From the NCBI GenBank assembly GCA_964572965.1, contig CAZNHL010000007.1, positions 1-64,000 of the forward strand: 64,000 bases of DNA, given 5' to 3'. The notes below the pieces were generated by a model. It did not search any database. It worked only from the letters and a program-made list of their open reading frames with translations, and had not been told where the DNA came from. Origin of the DNA: CAZNHL01 sp964572965 (GTDB lineage Bacteria > Bacteroidota > Bacteroidia > Cytophagales > UBA9547). The position numbers and the translations under genes are program-made. Positions 1-8,150 of the stretch are shown one piece after another; positions within the stretch are counted from its first letter, which is position 1, and each line of letters begins with the position of its first letter.

Positions 1-102
1 GCTTAACCGGAGATTCTGAATTTTGCCCGTTAATTTAGCTGATAGCACAGATTTTACTGGTTTTAAAATTTTCAAGGTTTTTCAGAATCGGAGTTTTTAA
101 AA

Positions 103-175
103 CCTAATCTGCGAAATTCTGCGTTATCTGCGGGAAAAACATAAGAAGGTTCATAGAAGCGGATAGTCATTTAAT
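103..175 (+). repeat. Dispersed intergenic repeat, copy 1
   Basis: This non-coding stretch holds a TCTGCG/GTTATCTGC motif followed by GAAGGTTCATAGAAGCGGAT and ATTTA. Closely similar text recurs near 27161-27243 and 58409-58525, always in spacers and in the same orientation. It is a dispersed intergenic repeat of unknown function. Edges are approximate. Confidence 0.6.
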
Positions 176-230
176 TGAATTTTTAGAGTTGAAGTTTTTT
201 GTCTGTGTCAGCTCACAATTTTACAGCTAT

Positions 231-634
231 ATGAAATATAATCCCAAGATCCATCACCGAAGGTCGATCAGGTTAAAAGACTATGATTATTCTCGGGCAG
301 GGGCCTATTTTATTACGATATGTTGTAAAGACAAAGCATGTTTGTTTGTCGACATAAAAGATGGCAAAATGTTGTTGAATGAATATGGACAAATTGCCAG
401 TCATGATGGTTAAAAACACCGGAGGTACGCCAAAATGTTGAATTAGATGTTTTTGTGATAATGCCAAACCATATTCATGGTATTGTGGTTTTAACCGATG
501 ATGGGTGTAGGGACGTATTGCATACGCCCGATATGCATAGATTGGATAAAGAGGGCGTATGCGATACACCCCTACGGAACCTGCCATTAAACCGTCAAAC
601 CTGCCGCCACAGATATCGATTGATTTACAGGTAA
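231..634 (+). pseudogene. Decayed REP-associated Y1 (IS200-like) transposase
   Basis: An ATG at 231 opens a typical N-terminus of REP-associated tyrosine transposases (RAYTs): HHRRSIRLKDYDYS followed by AGAYFITICCKDK. The frame stops at 413. A second frame from about 425 to 634 carries the family's HUH motif, MPNHIHGI, with the two histidines encoded at 470-478. A frameshift or deletion of perhaps 15-20 codons therefore separates the halves, and the C-terminal catalytic Tyr region is missing. Family knowledge: RAYTs nick and join single-stranded DNA and act on palindromic REP sequences. A palindrome of that kind sits inside the remnant at 507-575. It is inactive by inspection. Confidence 0.8.
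507..575. repeat. REP-like imperfect palindrome inside the transposase remnant
   Basis: Arms at 507-529 (starts GTAGGG, ends CATACGCCC) and 553-575 (starts GGGCGTATGCGA, ends CCCCTAC) are reverse complements with 3 mismatches in 23. The spacer is 23 bases. The palindrome is read through in the transposase frame and is probably the substrate-type repeat of this RAYT family. Confidence 0.7.
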
Positions 635-660
635 GAAGATGGCGGACAGGCCATACATAA

Positions 661-709
661 AATAGAAAAGCAACGGCTCCACTTAAGATGGAGCCGTTGC
701 TTTTCTATT
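661..709 (-). terminator. Strong bidirectional hairpin terminator after smc
   Basis: Perfect 21-base arms (661-681 and 689-709) enclose a 7-base loop. Each arm ends in a T-rich tail (TTGCTTTTCTATT). It lies 32 bases past the smc stop codon and can act on both strands. Confidence 0.85.
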
Positions 710-740
710 AGTCTAATGTCTGAATTCTAATACCTAAATA

Positions 741-3700
741 TTACGCCAATTGCCTTAAATCAACAGGCACAACCCTCGAAACACCCAGTTCCAGCATGGT
801 TACGCCATAAATAACATCTGTGCTGGCCATTGTGCGTTTGTTGTGTGTTACAATAATGAATTGCGATTCATTAGAGAACTTACGGATAATGTTATTGAAT
901 TTGTCAATATTGGCATCATCCAAAGGAGCATCTACCTCATCGAAAATACAGAATGGGGCAGGCTTCAACAGGTAAATAGAGAACAGCAATGAGATGGCTG
1001 TCAATGTTTTTTCACCACCTGAAAGCTGATTGATTGTCAACGGACGTTTACCTTTCGGACGTGCAATGATTTCAATCGGAGATTCCGTCGGATTATCAGG
1101 ATCAGTCAGTTTCAGATCACAGGTATCTTCTTCTGTAAACAGCGTGCGGAATACCTTGATGAAGTTTTCTCTGATTTTTACAAAAGCTTCTTCAAATGTT
1201 TCTTTGGCAACCGTATCAATTTCAGAAATAGTCTGAAGCAAAGAGCTCTTCGCTTCAGCAAGGTCATTTTTCTGAGTAGTAATGAAAGTATGACGCTCGC
1301 TGATTTCATTGTAAGCTTCCATCGCCATTGGGTTAATTGGTCCCATGCGTTCAAGGCTTGCTTTTGATTTATCAACAGACGATCTCAGTTCCGATTCGTT
1401 CAGATTAGGAATTTCCAGTGTGGCAAAAGCTTCGTCATCAATATCTACGCTGAACTCAACTGATAGACGTTCTTTGATGGAGTTTAAGCCCATTTTGGCA
1501 TCGTTTACCTGATTGTTGAGTTCAAAGATAAGTGTGTCGCAGTTTTCGCGCTGGCGCTGGATCTCACGGCTTTCTTTCTCGAAAGTGTCAATCTGTCCGC
1601 GACTTGCATAATAGTCTTTTTCAGCCTCGTTTACACCGCCTTCAATACTTTCTTTTTCCTGGTACATTTCTACCAGTGCGTCGTCGTTGAATTCAGCTGT
1701 TTCCAGCAAGACCTTGATTTCAGACTCTACCTTTTGAAGCTCTTCCCGGTTTTTCTCAATACGTACTTTGCTGCTTTCAAAAGTTGATTGTTTGAATTCA
1801 ACTTCCTGCTCAATAGACTGCAATTTGTTACGCTGCTGATAGCAGGTAATATTCTCTTTGTTGAAAGCTTCTGTTCTTTGCTCCGTGATTTCTTTCTGTG
1901 AAATCAACTCGGCATTAAGGTCATTTATCTTAGCTTCAATTTCTGTAAGGTCTTTTTGTTCCTGTTGAGAAAGAGGTGCTTTTTCTGTAATTTCTTCTGT
2001 CAGCTGTGTAATGCGTTCAGACAGGTCGTCCTGCTTTCCTGTACTGTCGCGCAGCATGATCAGGAATTGCTCTTTTCTTGTCTGGAAAGAAGTCAGCTCA
2101 TTACTTAGTTGTGCGATTTCTTTTTGAAGGGCATCTATCATTACACGCTTGGTACTGCTTTTGGCTTCACCATGGGCGTTTTGCTTTTTTGTTAACTCCT
2201 GGCGGATTTGAACCAGTTCACCTGTTAAAGAAGAAATCTCTTTCTCCAGCTTTTCAAGGTTTTTGGCACGACCGATACGCTTACCTTCAAACAAGCCTAC
2301 AGACCCTCCGGATATAGCATACTGACGCTTGGTAATTTTACCGTTTTGTGTGATAAAAGTAGCTTCTGCATTTTCAGGCAGGGATTCCTGATTGTCTGTA
2401 ATGATATAAACATTATAAAGCAAAGTAGCTGCAAGTCCGCTGTACTTAGGGTCAAATTCTGTAATAGAAAGTGCCGGTATCGTATTTGGGAATTGCGTAT
2501 TATTGGCTTTTGCTACATTCTTTAATTTTTCAAGAATAAAGAAATTGGCTTTCCCTTTAGCTGAATCACTCAAAAGGTTAACAGCTGCCATTGCCTGTGC
2601 TTCATTTTCTACCACATAGTAGTTCATGTAAGGCTCAAGGAAATTTTCCACAGCCACCCGGTACTTCTCGTCGCAGGTAATAATATCAGAAAGCAGAGGT
2701 GCATTTTTAGCCCATCCTGTTGCTTTACGCAAAAATTTCACTGCTTCGGGAAAGCCTTCCAGGTTATCAACCAGCGATTTAGTCAGGTTAAACTCATTCT
2801 GACGTGCATCCAGTCTGCGGCTGTTCTGAGCAATACGGTCTTTGATGCTTTCAATGTCTTTTTCAAGATTGAGCGTCAATTCCAGTAAAGCTTCTTCTTT
2901 TTCAACCAAAGCATTACGCTCCGCTTCTTTAGAGTTCAGTTCGCCCGTAAGTGAACCTATTTTTTGTTCAAAATCAGCCAGTCCGGCCGTTTGGGAATTG
3001 CTGTCTGTATGCGTTTTTTCCAGTTCCTGTTTCAGCGTTGTAAGCTGTACCTGTGCAATTTCAAGAGACTTGTTCAGTTTGAACACATTTTCTTGTTTTT
3101 CACGGAACAAGTTATTTAAACCGTTTACTTCTTCCTGCTTAGAACTCGTTTTTAGCTTTTGTTCTTCTGCTTCCTGCTTTAATATTTCAAGCGATGCTTC
3201 CTGTTCGGCAAGCAGTTTTGCCAATACAGATTTTTCCTCCGAAAGACTTTTGATACTGAATTCGGCACGTTCGTTACTCTTACGGTCCTGCTCCAGTTGT
3301 TCCAATACCTGCTGGTTTCTGTCGTTCAGGTAGCGAAGACGTTCGTTTTTTATCTTTTTCTCACTTTCGTACTGACGTATCTTGTTGATATGCTCATTGA
3401 TTGCTTTCTGGCGAGAACCAAGTAGTTTTTCTTTTGCAATCAGTTCAGCCTTTAGTTTTTCAGAGTCCGCGTCTTTTTGAGCTAGTTCTTTATTTAGAAC
3501 CAGTTTGCGGTCATTTTCGGTTTGTAAATTCTGCTCCAGGCTGCCGAAACTTTGCTTCACACGGTCAATCGTAAGACGTGCCAGTAAAACACTCAGCTTT
3601 TTGTATTCTTCTTTCAGCTCAAAGTACTTTTCAGCCTGCTTTGCCTGGCGTTCAAGAGATTTGAGGTTTTTCTCTATTTCAAAAAGCAAGTCTTCCACAC

Positions 3701-4268
3701 GAGCCAGATCGGCGTCGGTATCTTCAAGCTTCTTCAATGTCTGTTTTTTCCTGATCTTGAATTTAGAGATTCCGGCAGCTTCTTCAAATAAGTTACGGCG
3801 TGAGTTATCCTTATCATTCAGGATATCATCTACCATTTTTAACTCAATAATCGCGTAACTGTCAGGGCCGATACCTGTATCAAGGAAAAGGTCGTTGATG
3901 TCTTTCAGGCGGCAGGTTACGCCATTTAAAAGGTATTCACTTTCACCCGTGCGGTAGTAGCGGCGGGTAATAGTAACCTGTGTATATTCTGTAGGAAGAA
4001 GGTTTTTGGTGTTATTGAAAGTAATAGAAACCTCGGCCATCTGGGCGGCTTTACGGTTACGTGTTCCGTTAAAGATCACGTTTTCCATCTTGTCCGAACG
4101 GAGGGCACGTGTTTTCTGCTCACCCAATACCCAACGGATACTGTCAACAACATTGGATTTACCGCAACCATTAGGACCCACAATACCTGTGATTCCTTCA
4201 TCGAAGTTGATGGTAACCTTGTCGCCAAAGCTCTTAAAACCTTTTATCTCTAGTTTACTTAACTGCAT
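741..4268 (-). CDS. smc: Chromosome segregation protein SMC
   Basis: SMC is the ATPase core of the bacterial condensin that compacts and segregates the chromosome. The start at 4268 gives the canonical opening MQLSKLEIKGFKSFGDK; an upstream in-frame start at 4316 would add 16 atypical residues and overlap the promoter. Length is 1175 aa, normal for the family. Visible parts are the Walker A GPNGCGKSN (residues 31-39), a long coiled coil, a hinge domain at roughly 500-670, a second coiled coil, the ABC signature LSGGEKTLTA (about 1082) and the Walker B FCIFDE (about 1106). No ScpA or ScpB gene is nearby. It is monocistronic, with its own promoter at 4287-4316 and terminator at 661-709. Confidence 0.97.
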   Translation of the reverse strand: MQLSKLEIKGFKSFGDKVTINFDEGITGIVGPNGCGKSNVVDSIRWVLGEQKTRALRSDKMENVIFNGTRNRKAAQMAEVSITFNNTKNLLPTEYTQVTITRRYYRTGESEYLLNGVTCRLKDINDLFLDTGIGPDSYAIIELKMVDDILNDKDNSRRNLFEEAAGISKFKIRKKQTLKKLEDTDADLARVEDLLFEIEKNLKSLERQAKQAEKYFELKEEYKKLSVLLARLTIDRVKQSFGSLEQNLQTENDRKLVLNKELAQKDADSEKLKAELIAKEKLLGSRQKAINEHINKIRQYESEKKIKNERLRYLNDRNQQVLEQLEQDRKSNERAEFSIKSLSEEKSVLAKLLAEQEASLEILKQEAEEQKLKTSSKQEEVNGLNNLFREKQENVFKLNKSLEIAQVQLTTLKQELEKTHTDSNSQTAGLADFEQKIGSLTGELNSKEAERNALVEKEEALLELTLNLEKDIESIKDRIAQNSRRLDARQNEFNLTKSLVDNLEGFPEAVKFLRKATGWAKNAPLLSDIITCDEKYRVAVENFLEPYMNYYVVENEAQAMAAVNLLSDSAKGKANFFILEKLKNVAKANNTQFPNTIPALSITEFDPKYSGLAATLLYNVYIITDNQESLPENAEATFITQNGKITKRQYAISGGSVGLFEGKRIGRAKNLEKLEKEISSLTGELVQIRQELTKKQNAHGEAKSSTKRVMIDALQKEIAQLSNELTSFQTRKEQFLIMLRDSTGKQDDLSERITQLTEEITEKAPLSQQEQKDLTEIEAKINDLNAELISQKEITEQRTEAFNKENITCYQQRNKLQSIEQEVEFKQSTFESSKVRIEKNREELQKVESEIKVLLETAEFNDDALVEMYQEKESIEGGVNEAEKDYYASRGQIDTFEKESREIQRQRENCDTLIFELNNQVNDAKMGLNSIKERLSVEFSVDIDDEAFATLEIPNLNESELRSSVDKSKASLERMGPINPMAMEAYNEISERHTFITTQKNDLAEAKSSLLQTISEIDTVAKETFEEAFVKIRENFIKVFRTLFTEEDTCDLKLTDPDNPTESPIEIIARPKGKRPLTINQLSGGEKTLTAISLLFSIYLLKPAPFCIFDEVDAPLDDANIDKFNNIIRKFSNESQFIIVTHNKRTMASTDVIYGVTMLELGVSRVVPVDLRQLA

Positions 4269-4286
4269 AGTTTGAGGGACGGACAA

Positions 4287-4316
4287 CAAATGTAGGGAAT
4301 AGGGGACTCCTAACAA
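4287..4316 (-). promoter_or_regulatory. Bacteroidota-type promoter of smc
   Basis: On the minus strand TTG (4316-4314) is followed by 19 bases and TACATTTG (4294-4287). This fits the -33 TTG / -7 TAnnTTTG consensus of the Bacteroidota primary sigma factor. The start codon at 4268 lies 18 bases downstream, so the leader is very short, which favours that start. Confidence 0.6.
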
Positions 4317-4500
4317 TGCCCAAATTGATCAAGTTATCCTGTGGATATGTGGATAAGTCGGTAGAGTGCGCAAGTGTTTAGGTATTAATGTGTTTAAGTA
4401 AGTGGTGTTTTATAGATAATTAGTGATGGTATAAATGATTTTTTATATCTTCATTTCGAAATAATAAGATGCCTGTTGGGTTTCGGTCCATTCTTATTTT

Positions 4501-4530
4501 CTCAAATCTAAAGTCTCTAGTCTAAAACTT
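4501..4530 (+). repeat. Short degenerate tandem repeat directly before a start codon
   Basis: The run contains CAAATCTAAAGTCTC followed by TAGTCTAAAACTTAC and ends 3 bases before the ATG at 4534. The unit is roughly (A)TCTAAAG. Its first 16 bases match 5125-5140 at 15 positions. Confidence 0.5.
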
Positions 4531-4533
4531 ACA

Positions 4534-5070
4534 ATGGAAGACATTATCAAGGTTATTTTCTGGGTAATAGGTATTGTGATTTACTTCGTTTATCAGAACA
4601 GAAAGTCTTTTACAGAGAATCGTCCTAAGCAACAGCAAAGAGAACCTCAGCAGCCGTCAGGTCAGCCGGTGGCAGATCCTTTTGAAGAAATGCTGAGAGA
4701 GGTTGCCAAACAGTGGGAGACTAAGGAAACAGGAAAACCTGTTCAGAGAAACACACCACGCCCAATGCCTAAGCCTGTTGAAAGGAAGCCTGCATACCGT
4801 GGCGAGTTGGTAGTGAATGAAGATAGTAAAGATTACGAAACTGAGCATCAAAGAGAAATGCGTCGCATCAAAGACCAGATCGCAGAAGTTGGTAAGCAAA
4901 ATACAGAACCAATAACAGAGCAGGGACTGGCTGGTTCAGAATTGGATTTTAAAAAGACTAAAGTATATGAAAAACAGGATATTCCTAACCGCTATAAAGA
5001 ATTAATGAAAAACCCTCAGACCGTACGGGATGCTATTGTGCTGGGTGAAGTGATTAACAAAAAATGGTAG
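4534..5070 (+). CDS. Single-pass membrane protein of unknown function
   Basis: A 178-aa protein with one N-terminal hydrophobic segment (about residues 5-20), then a long polar, Pro/Gln/Lys-rich and probably disordered cytoplasmic region (about 23-120). The conserved-looking C-terminus has NPQTVRDAIVLGEVINKKW. Short proteins with this architecture and a similar tail occur in Cytophagia. I recall no characterised member and assign no function. It runs divergently from smc. Its ATG follows a short tandem repeat at 4501-4530, and no Shine-Dalgarno sequence is visible. Confidence 0.75.
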   Translation: MEDIIKVIFWVIGIVIYFVYQNRKSFTENRPKQQQREPQQPSGQPVADPFEEMLREVAKQWETKETGKPVQRNTPRPMPKPVERKPAYRGELVVNEDSKDYETEHQREMRRIKDQIAEVGKQNTEPITEQGLAGSELDFKKTKVYEKQDIPNRYKELMKNPQTVRDAIVLGEVINKKW

Positions 5071-5075
5071 TTTTT

Positions 5076-5160
5076 AGACTTTAGATGTGAGGCTATAGAC
5101 GTAGACTATTTTTTTGTTTCATATCTCACATCTAAAGTCTCATATCTTATATCTCATAAA
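5076..5160. repeat. Inverted and tandem TCTAAAGTCT repeat region
   Basis: Perfect 16-base arms at 5076-5091 and 5125-5140 (AGACTTTAGATGTGAG and its complement) enclose 33 bases. The right arm continues into degenerate repeats CATATCT / TATATCTCAT to about 5160. It has the same sequence family as 4501-4530. With no T-run after the right arm, a terminator role is uncertain. Confidence 0.5.
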
Positions 5161-5306
5161 ATTTTTATCTTCCTTACTATTACTGTATTTTCGCCCAATG
5201 AATTTGGTTGGGTTATTACATTGACCTTTTTCTGTATTTAGTTCCTTCAACTTGGTTCTGCGGGTTGTTGGTTTATTGGTTTTGTTCACACATAAGCGCG
5301 ACAAAG

Positions 5307-6281
5307 GTGTTATTTTCATTAAAAAAGGTTTTTAAACAGATTAACGAAGAGTTGTTGAATTACGAATATGGTAATTCTCCTGTAGAACTTTACGAACCAT
5401 TTTACTATATACTTTCTTTGGGGGGTAAAAGGCTGAGGCCAGCATTGACAATGCTGGGGTTTCATTTATACTCTGAAGACTATCAGAAACTTATCAAACC
5501 TGCTATGGCAGTTGAGTTGTTTCATAATTTTTCTTTGATACATGATGATATTATGGACAAGGCGCCTCTTCGCAGGGGAATGGCTACTGTTCACGAAAAA
5601 TACAATATGCCGACAGCCATCCTGTCCGGTGATGTAATGCTTGTAAAAGCTTATGAATTGCTCGCATCTGTTGATGCCTCAATTTTGAAAACAGCTTTAG
5701 ATGGCTTTAATAAGGTAGCTTCTGAAGTTTGTGAAGGACAACAAATGGACATGAATTTCGAAAACCGTGAGCATGTAAGCTTGCAGGAATACATTGAAAT
5801 GATCCGTTTGAAGACTTCTGTTTTACTGGGCTATTCGTTGCAGTTGGGAGGCTTGGTGGCTGGAGCTTCTGAAGAAGAATGCCAGCTACTTTACAAAATA
5901 GGCGAAAATGCAGGCATCGGATTTCAGATTCAGGATGATTTGCTGGATGCCTATGCTGATGCTGAAAAGTTTGGTAAACAGGTTGGCGGAGATATTCTGG
6001 CTAACAAAAAGACTTACCTGTTGCTAAAAGCAGTTGAAAAAAGTGATGTTGCTCAGAAGAAGGAGTTACAGAAATGGCTGGCAACTGACGAAACTGAAAA
6101 GGGCAAAGTAAAGGCTGTTTTAACGATCTACGATAGCCTGGCTATCAAGGAAGAAGCTGAAGTGGCTATGAATCAATATTTTGATCAGGCTTTGGCAGAT
6201 ATCAATAAATTGAAATCAGACTGGGGAAAAACAAATGCGTTACGCGGTTTTATCCAGGAACTAATGAAAAGAGATAAATAG
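5307..6281 (+). CDS. Polyprenyl (trans-isoprenyl) diphosphate synthase
   Basis: This cytoplasmic Mg-dependent enzyme family condenses IPP with allylic diphosphates to make GGPP- to octaprenyl-type chains, for quinones or other isoprenoids. With the GTG at 5307 the protein is 324 aa, the usual family length. It has the substrate motif GGKRLRP (39-45), the first aspartate-rich motif DDIMD (80-84) and the second, DDLLD (210-214). The frame is open back to a TTG at 5208, but those 33 extra residues are hydrophobic and not family-like. No ATG is available, so the start is uncertain. The chain length of the product cannot be read from the sequence. The stop is 3 bases before the next gene. Confidence 0.88.
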   Translation: MLFSLKKVFKQINEELLNYEYGNSPVELYEPFYYILSLGGKRLRPALTMLGFHLYSEDYQKLIKPAMAVELFHNFSLIHDDIMDKAPLRRGMATVHEKYNMPTAILSGDVMLVKAYELLASVDASILKTALDGFNKVASEVCEGQQMDMNFENREHVSLQEYIEMIRLKTSVLLGYSLQLGGLVAGASEEECQLLYKIGENAGIGFQIQDDLLDAYADAEKFGKQVGGDILANKKTYLLLKAVEKSDVAQKKELQKWLATDETEKGKVKAVLTIYDSLAIKEEAEVAMNQYFDQALADINKLKSDWGKTNALRGFIQELMKRDK

Positions 6282-6284
6282 TAC

Positions 6285-7361
6285 ATGGGTTCCTTCAAGA
6301 AGATTGTCAACCGTGTTTTAGCATCTTTCAGATTAGGGAAAGTTAACAAGCAGGCTTGGGAAAAGCGTGTATTGCTGATCAGAGAAGATGCTATCGGTGA
6401 TTTTCTTCTTTCTACAGGAGGAATCAAATATTGTAAAGAATTCTTTTCTGATAAAGATGTTTACCTGCTGGTTGACTATCGTCTGGCTGATTTGGGTAAG
6501 CTGTATGTAGCAGAAGATCACCTGATTCTGCTCAATAAGAATGCTTATTACGATGACCTTGATTACAGGATCATGTTCCTGAATAAATTAAGGAGCATTG
6601 GTTTTAAAACGGTTATATCATCAATTCACAGGTCATCACATTGTAATGATATTACAAAGCTGACCGGAGCAGAAATTACATGGGGCTATGAGCGTGAGCT
6701 TATTTTTCCTGTACGCCGCTTTGGTAATTATAACCATCAGATTACTTCTCTTGACCGCGTAAAAACTAATACGGAGCACTTTAATCATGTGATTGAACAT
6801 GAAGCTTATATGGTAAGCCGTTTAACCGGTAAAGAAGTATCGGCAAAAGATGTTTATCCATTGATTCCTTTGACAGATATCCGGTTACGTCAGGATTATT
6901 TTGTGTATTTACCGGAGGCAGGAGATAGCAGCAGAGTATACCAACCGGAAAGGTTTTTTCCTTTTCTTGAAAAGATAGCCAAAGAGAAGGGACTTAAATG
7001 CCTGGTAATTGGTGTCAATCCATCTGTTAAAGTCCCTGAATCTGTTTATATTGAAAATCTGCTGGGTAAAACTACCTTAGCAGAGTCGTTAAAGCTTGTT
7101 GCAGAAGCCGCACTTGTTGTCGGGAATGAGACAGGTTTGGCTCATGCAGCCTGGATCATGAATCAGAAACTGATAATGATATATGGAGGTGGCCATTATG
7201 GACGCTTTTTGCCACTTTCTGATACGGCAAAGCTCGTGATTCATAAAATGGATTGTTATCAGTGTGACTGGACTTGTAAATATAATGAGCGTCCTTTTCC
7301 TTGTATTGGCTTAATTGCTGAAAATGAGATAGAAAATGCCATACTAAGCTTTTTAAATTGA
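6285..7361 (+). CDS. Glycosyltransferase family 9 (heptosyltransferase-like)
   Basis: GT9 enzymes transfer heptose or related sugars to lipopolysaccharide core acceptors. This 358-aa protein has the family's N-terminal nucleotide-fold start VLLIREDAIGDFLLSTGG (about residues 29-46). It also has the C-terminal donor-site region VVGNETGLAHAAWIM, equivalent to the conserved GxDTGxxHxA motif, followed by the typical Cys-containing tail (CYQCDWTCK). There is no signal peptide or membrane span, so it should act on the cytoplasmic face. It follows the prenyl synthase by 3 bases and precedes a GT2 gene, suggesting an envelope-glycan transcription unit. Acceptor and donor are not determinable. Confidence 0.85.
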   Translation: MGSFKKIVNRVLASFRLGKVNKQAWEKRVLLIREDAIGDFLLSTGGIKYCKEFFSDKDVYLLVDYRLADLGKLYVAEDHLILLNKNAYYDDLDYRIMFLNKLRSIGFKTVISSIHRSSHCNDITKLTGAEITWGYERELIFPVRRFGNYNHQITSLDRVKTNTEHFNHVIEHEAYMVSRLTGKEVSAKDVYPLIPLTDIRLRQDYFVYLPEAGDSSRVYQPERFFPFLEKIAKEKGLKCLVIGVNPSVKVPESVYIENLLGKTTLAESLKLVAEAALVVGNETGLAHAAWIMNQKLIMIYGGGHYGRFLPLSDTAKLVIHKMDCYQCDWTCKYNERPFPCIGLIAENEIENAILSFLN

Positions 7362-7394
7362 AGAGTATTTAGAGAATTAAATTCCGAATTGACA

Positions 7395-8150
7395 ATGATA
7401 TCTGCTGTTGTAATTACCAGAAACGAAGAAGAGATGATTGGAGACTGCCTTGAGGCGCTTCTTCAGGTGACAGATGATATTGTCATTGTAGATTCCGGGA
7501 GTACAGACAAAACTGAGGAAATCTGTAAAGCAAAAGGAGTACGTTTCTTCCCTTTTGGCTGGAAAGGGTTTTCAGAAAATAAGAATTTTGGTAATCAGGA
7601 GGCTAAATACGATTGGATTTTATCAATAGATGCTGATGAAGTAGTAAGTAAAGAATTAGTAGCATCTATTCTGCAGGAAATTAAAGCGCCGGCAGCTGAT
7701 GCTTATGATATAAAATTTCTGAATAATTTTTGTGGTAAATGGCTCTACTATGGTTCCTGGGCAGGAGAAAGCCATGTACGTCTCTTTAATAAAAAGGGCA
7801 TTTCCTGGAAAGGTGATATACATGAATCCCTGACTTTGGAAGGAAAAAAAGTTGGGAAACTTAAAGGCTTCATTAACCATTATAGCATGAAGAACCTTGA
7901 GAAGTATATTATCAAAACCAATAATTATACTACCCTCGCGGCTGAAGATATGTTTAAAAGAGGGAAAAAAGCAGGTTTTACTAAAATTTATCTGGCCCCT
8001 TGTTTCAGGTTTTTCTCAGATTATGTTTTGAGATTAGGTTTTCTCGACGGTTTCCATGGCTATCTGATAGCTATAGAAAGCGCCCATTATGTATTTATTA
8101 AGTATTCTAAGCTACGGCTTTTACACTTTTTGGCTCAAAGTCCCCGCTAA
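7395..8150 (+). CDS. Glycosyltransferase family 2 (WaaE/KdtX-like)
   Basis: A 251-aa GT-A fold glycosyltransferase. The start ITRNEEEMIGDCLEALL, the VDSGSTDKT motif and the DXD-type site SIDADE are all visible in the first 90 residues. The short length and the HYSMKN segment resemble the LPS-core beta-glucosyltransferase WaaE/KdtX group. I chose the ATG at 7395; a TTG two codons earlier is possible. Its last 44 bases overlap, on the opposite strand, the 3' end of the GT4 fusion gene. It probably belongs with the preceding GT9 gene in LPS core or O-chain assembly. Confidence 0.85.
   Translation: MISAVVITRNEEEMIGDCLEALLQVTDDIVIVDSGSTDKTEEICKAKGVRFFPFGWKGFSENKNFGNQEAKYDWILSIDADEVVSKELVASILQEIKAPAADAYDIKFLNNFCGKWLYYGSWAGESHVRLFNKKGISWKGDIHESLTLEGKKVGKLKGFINHYSMKNLEKYIIKTNNYTTLAAEDMFKRGKKAGFTKIYLAPCFRFFSDYVLRLGFLDGFHGYLIAIESAHYVFIKYSKLRLLHFLAQSPR

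Noticed and set aside
273..587. Minus-strand open frame over the Y1 transposase remnant
   Set aside because: It is a shadow of the palindrome and of the plus-strand transposase codons; no family features.
5208..5306. N-terminal extension of the prenyl synthase from a TTG
   Set aside because: The extra residues are not family-like and the family length fits the GTG at 5307; kept only as an alternative.
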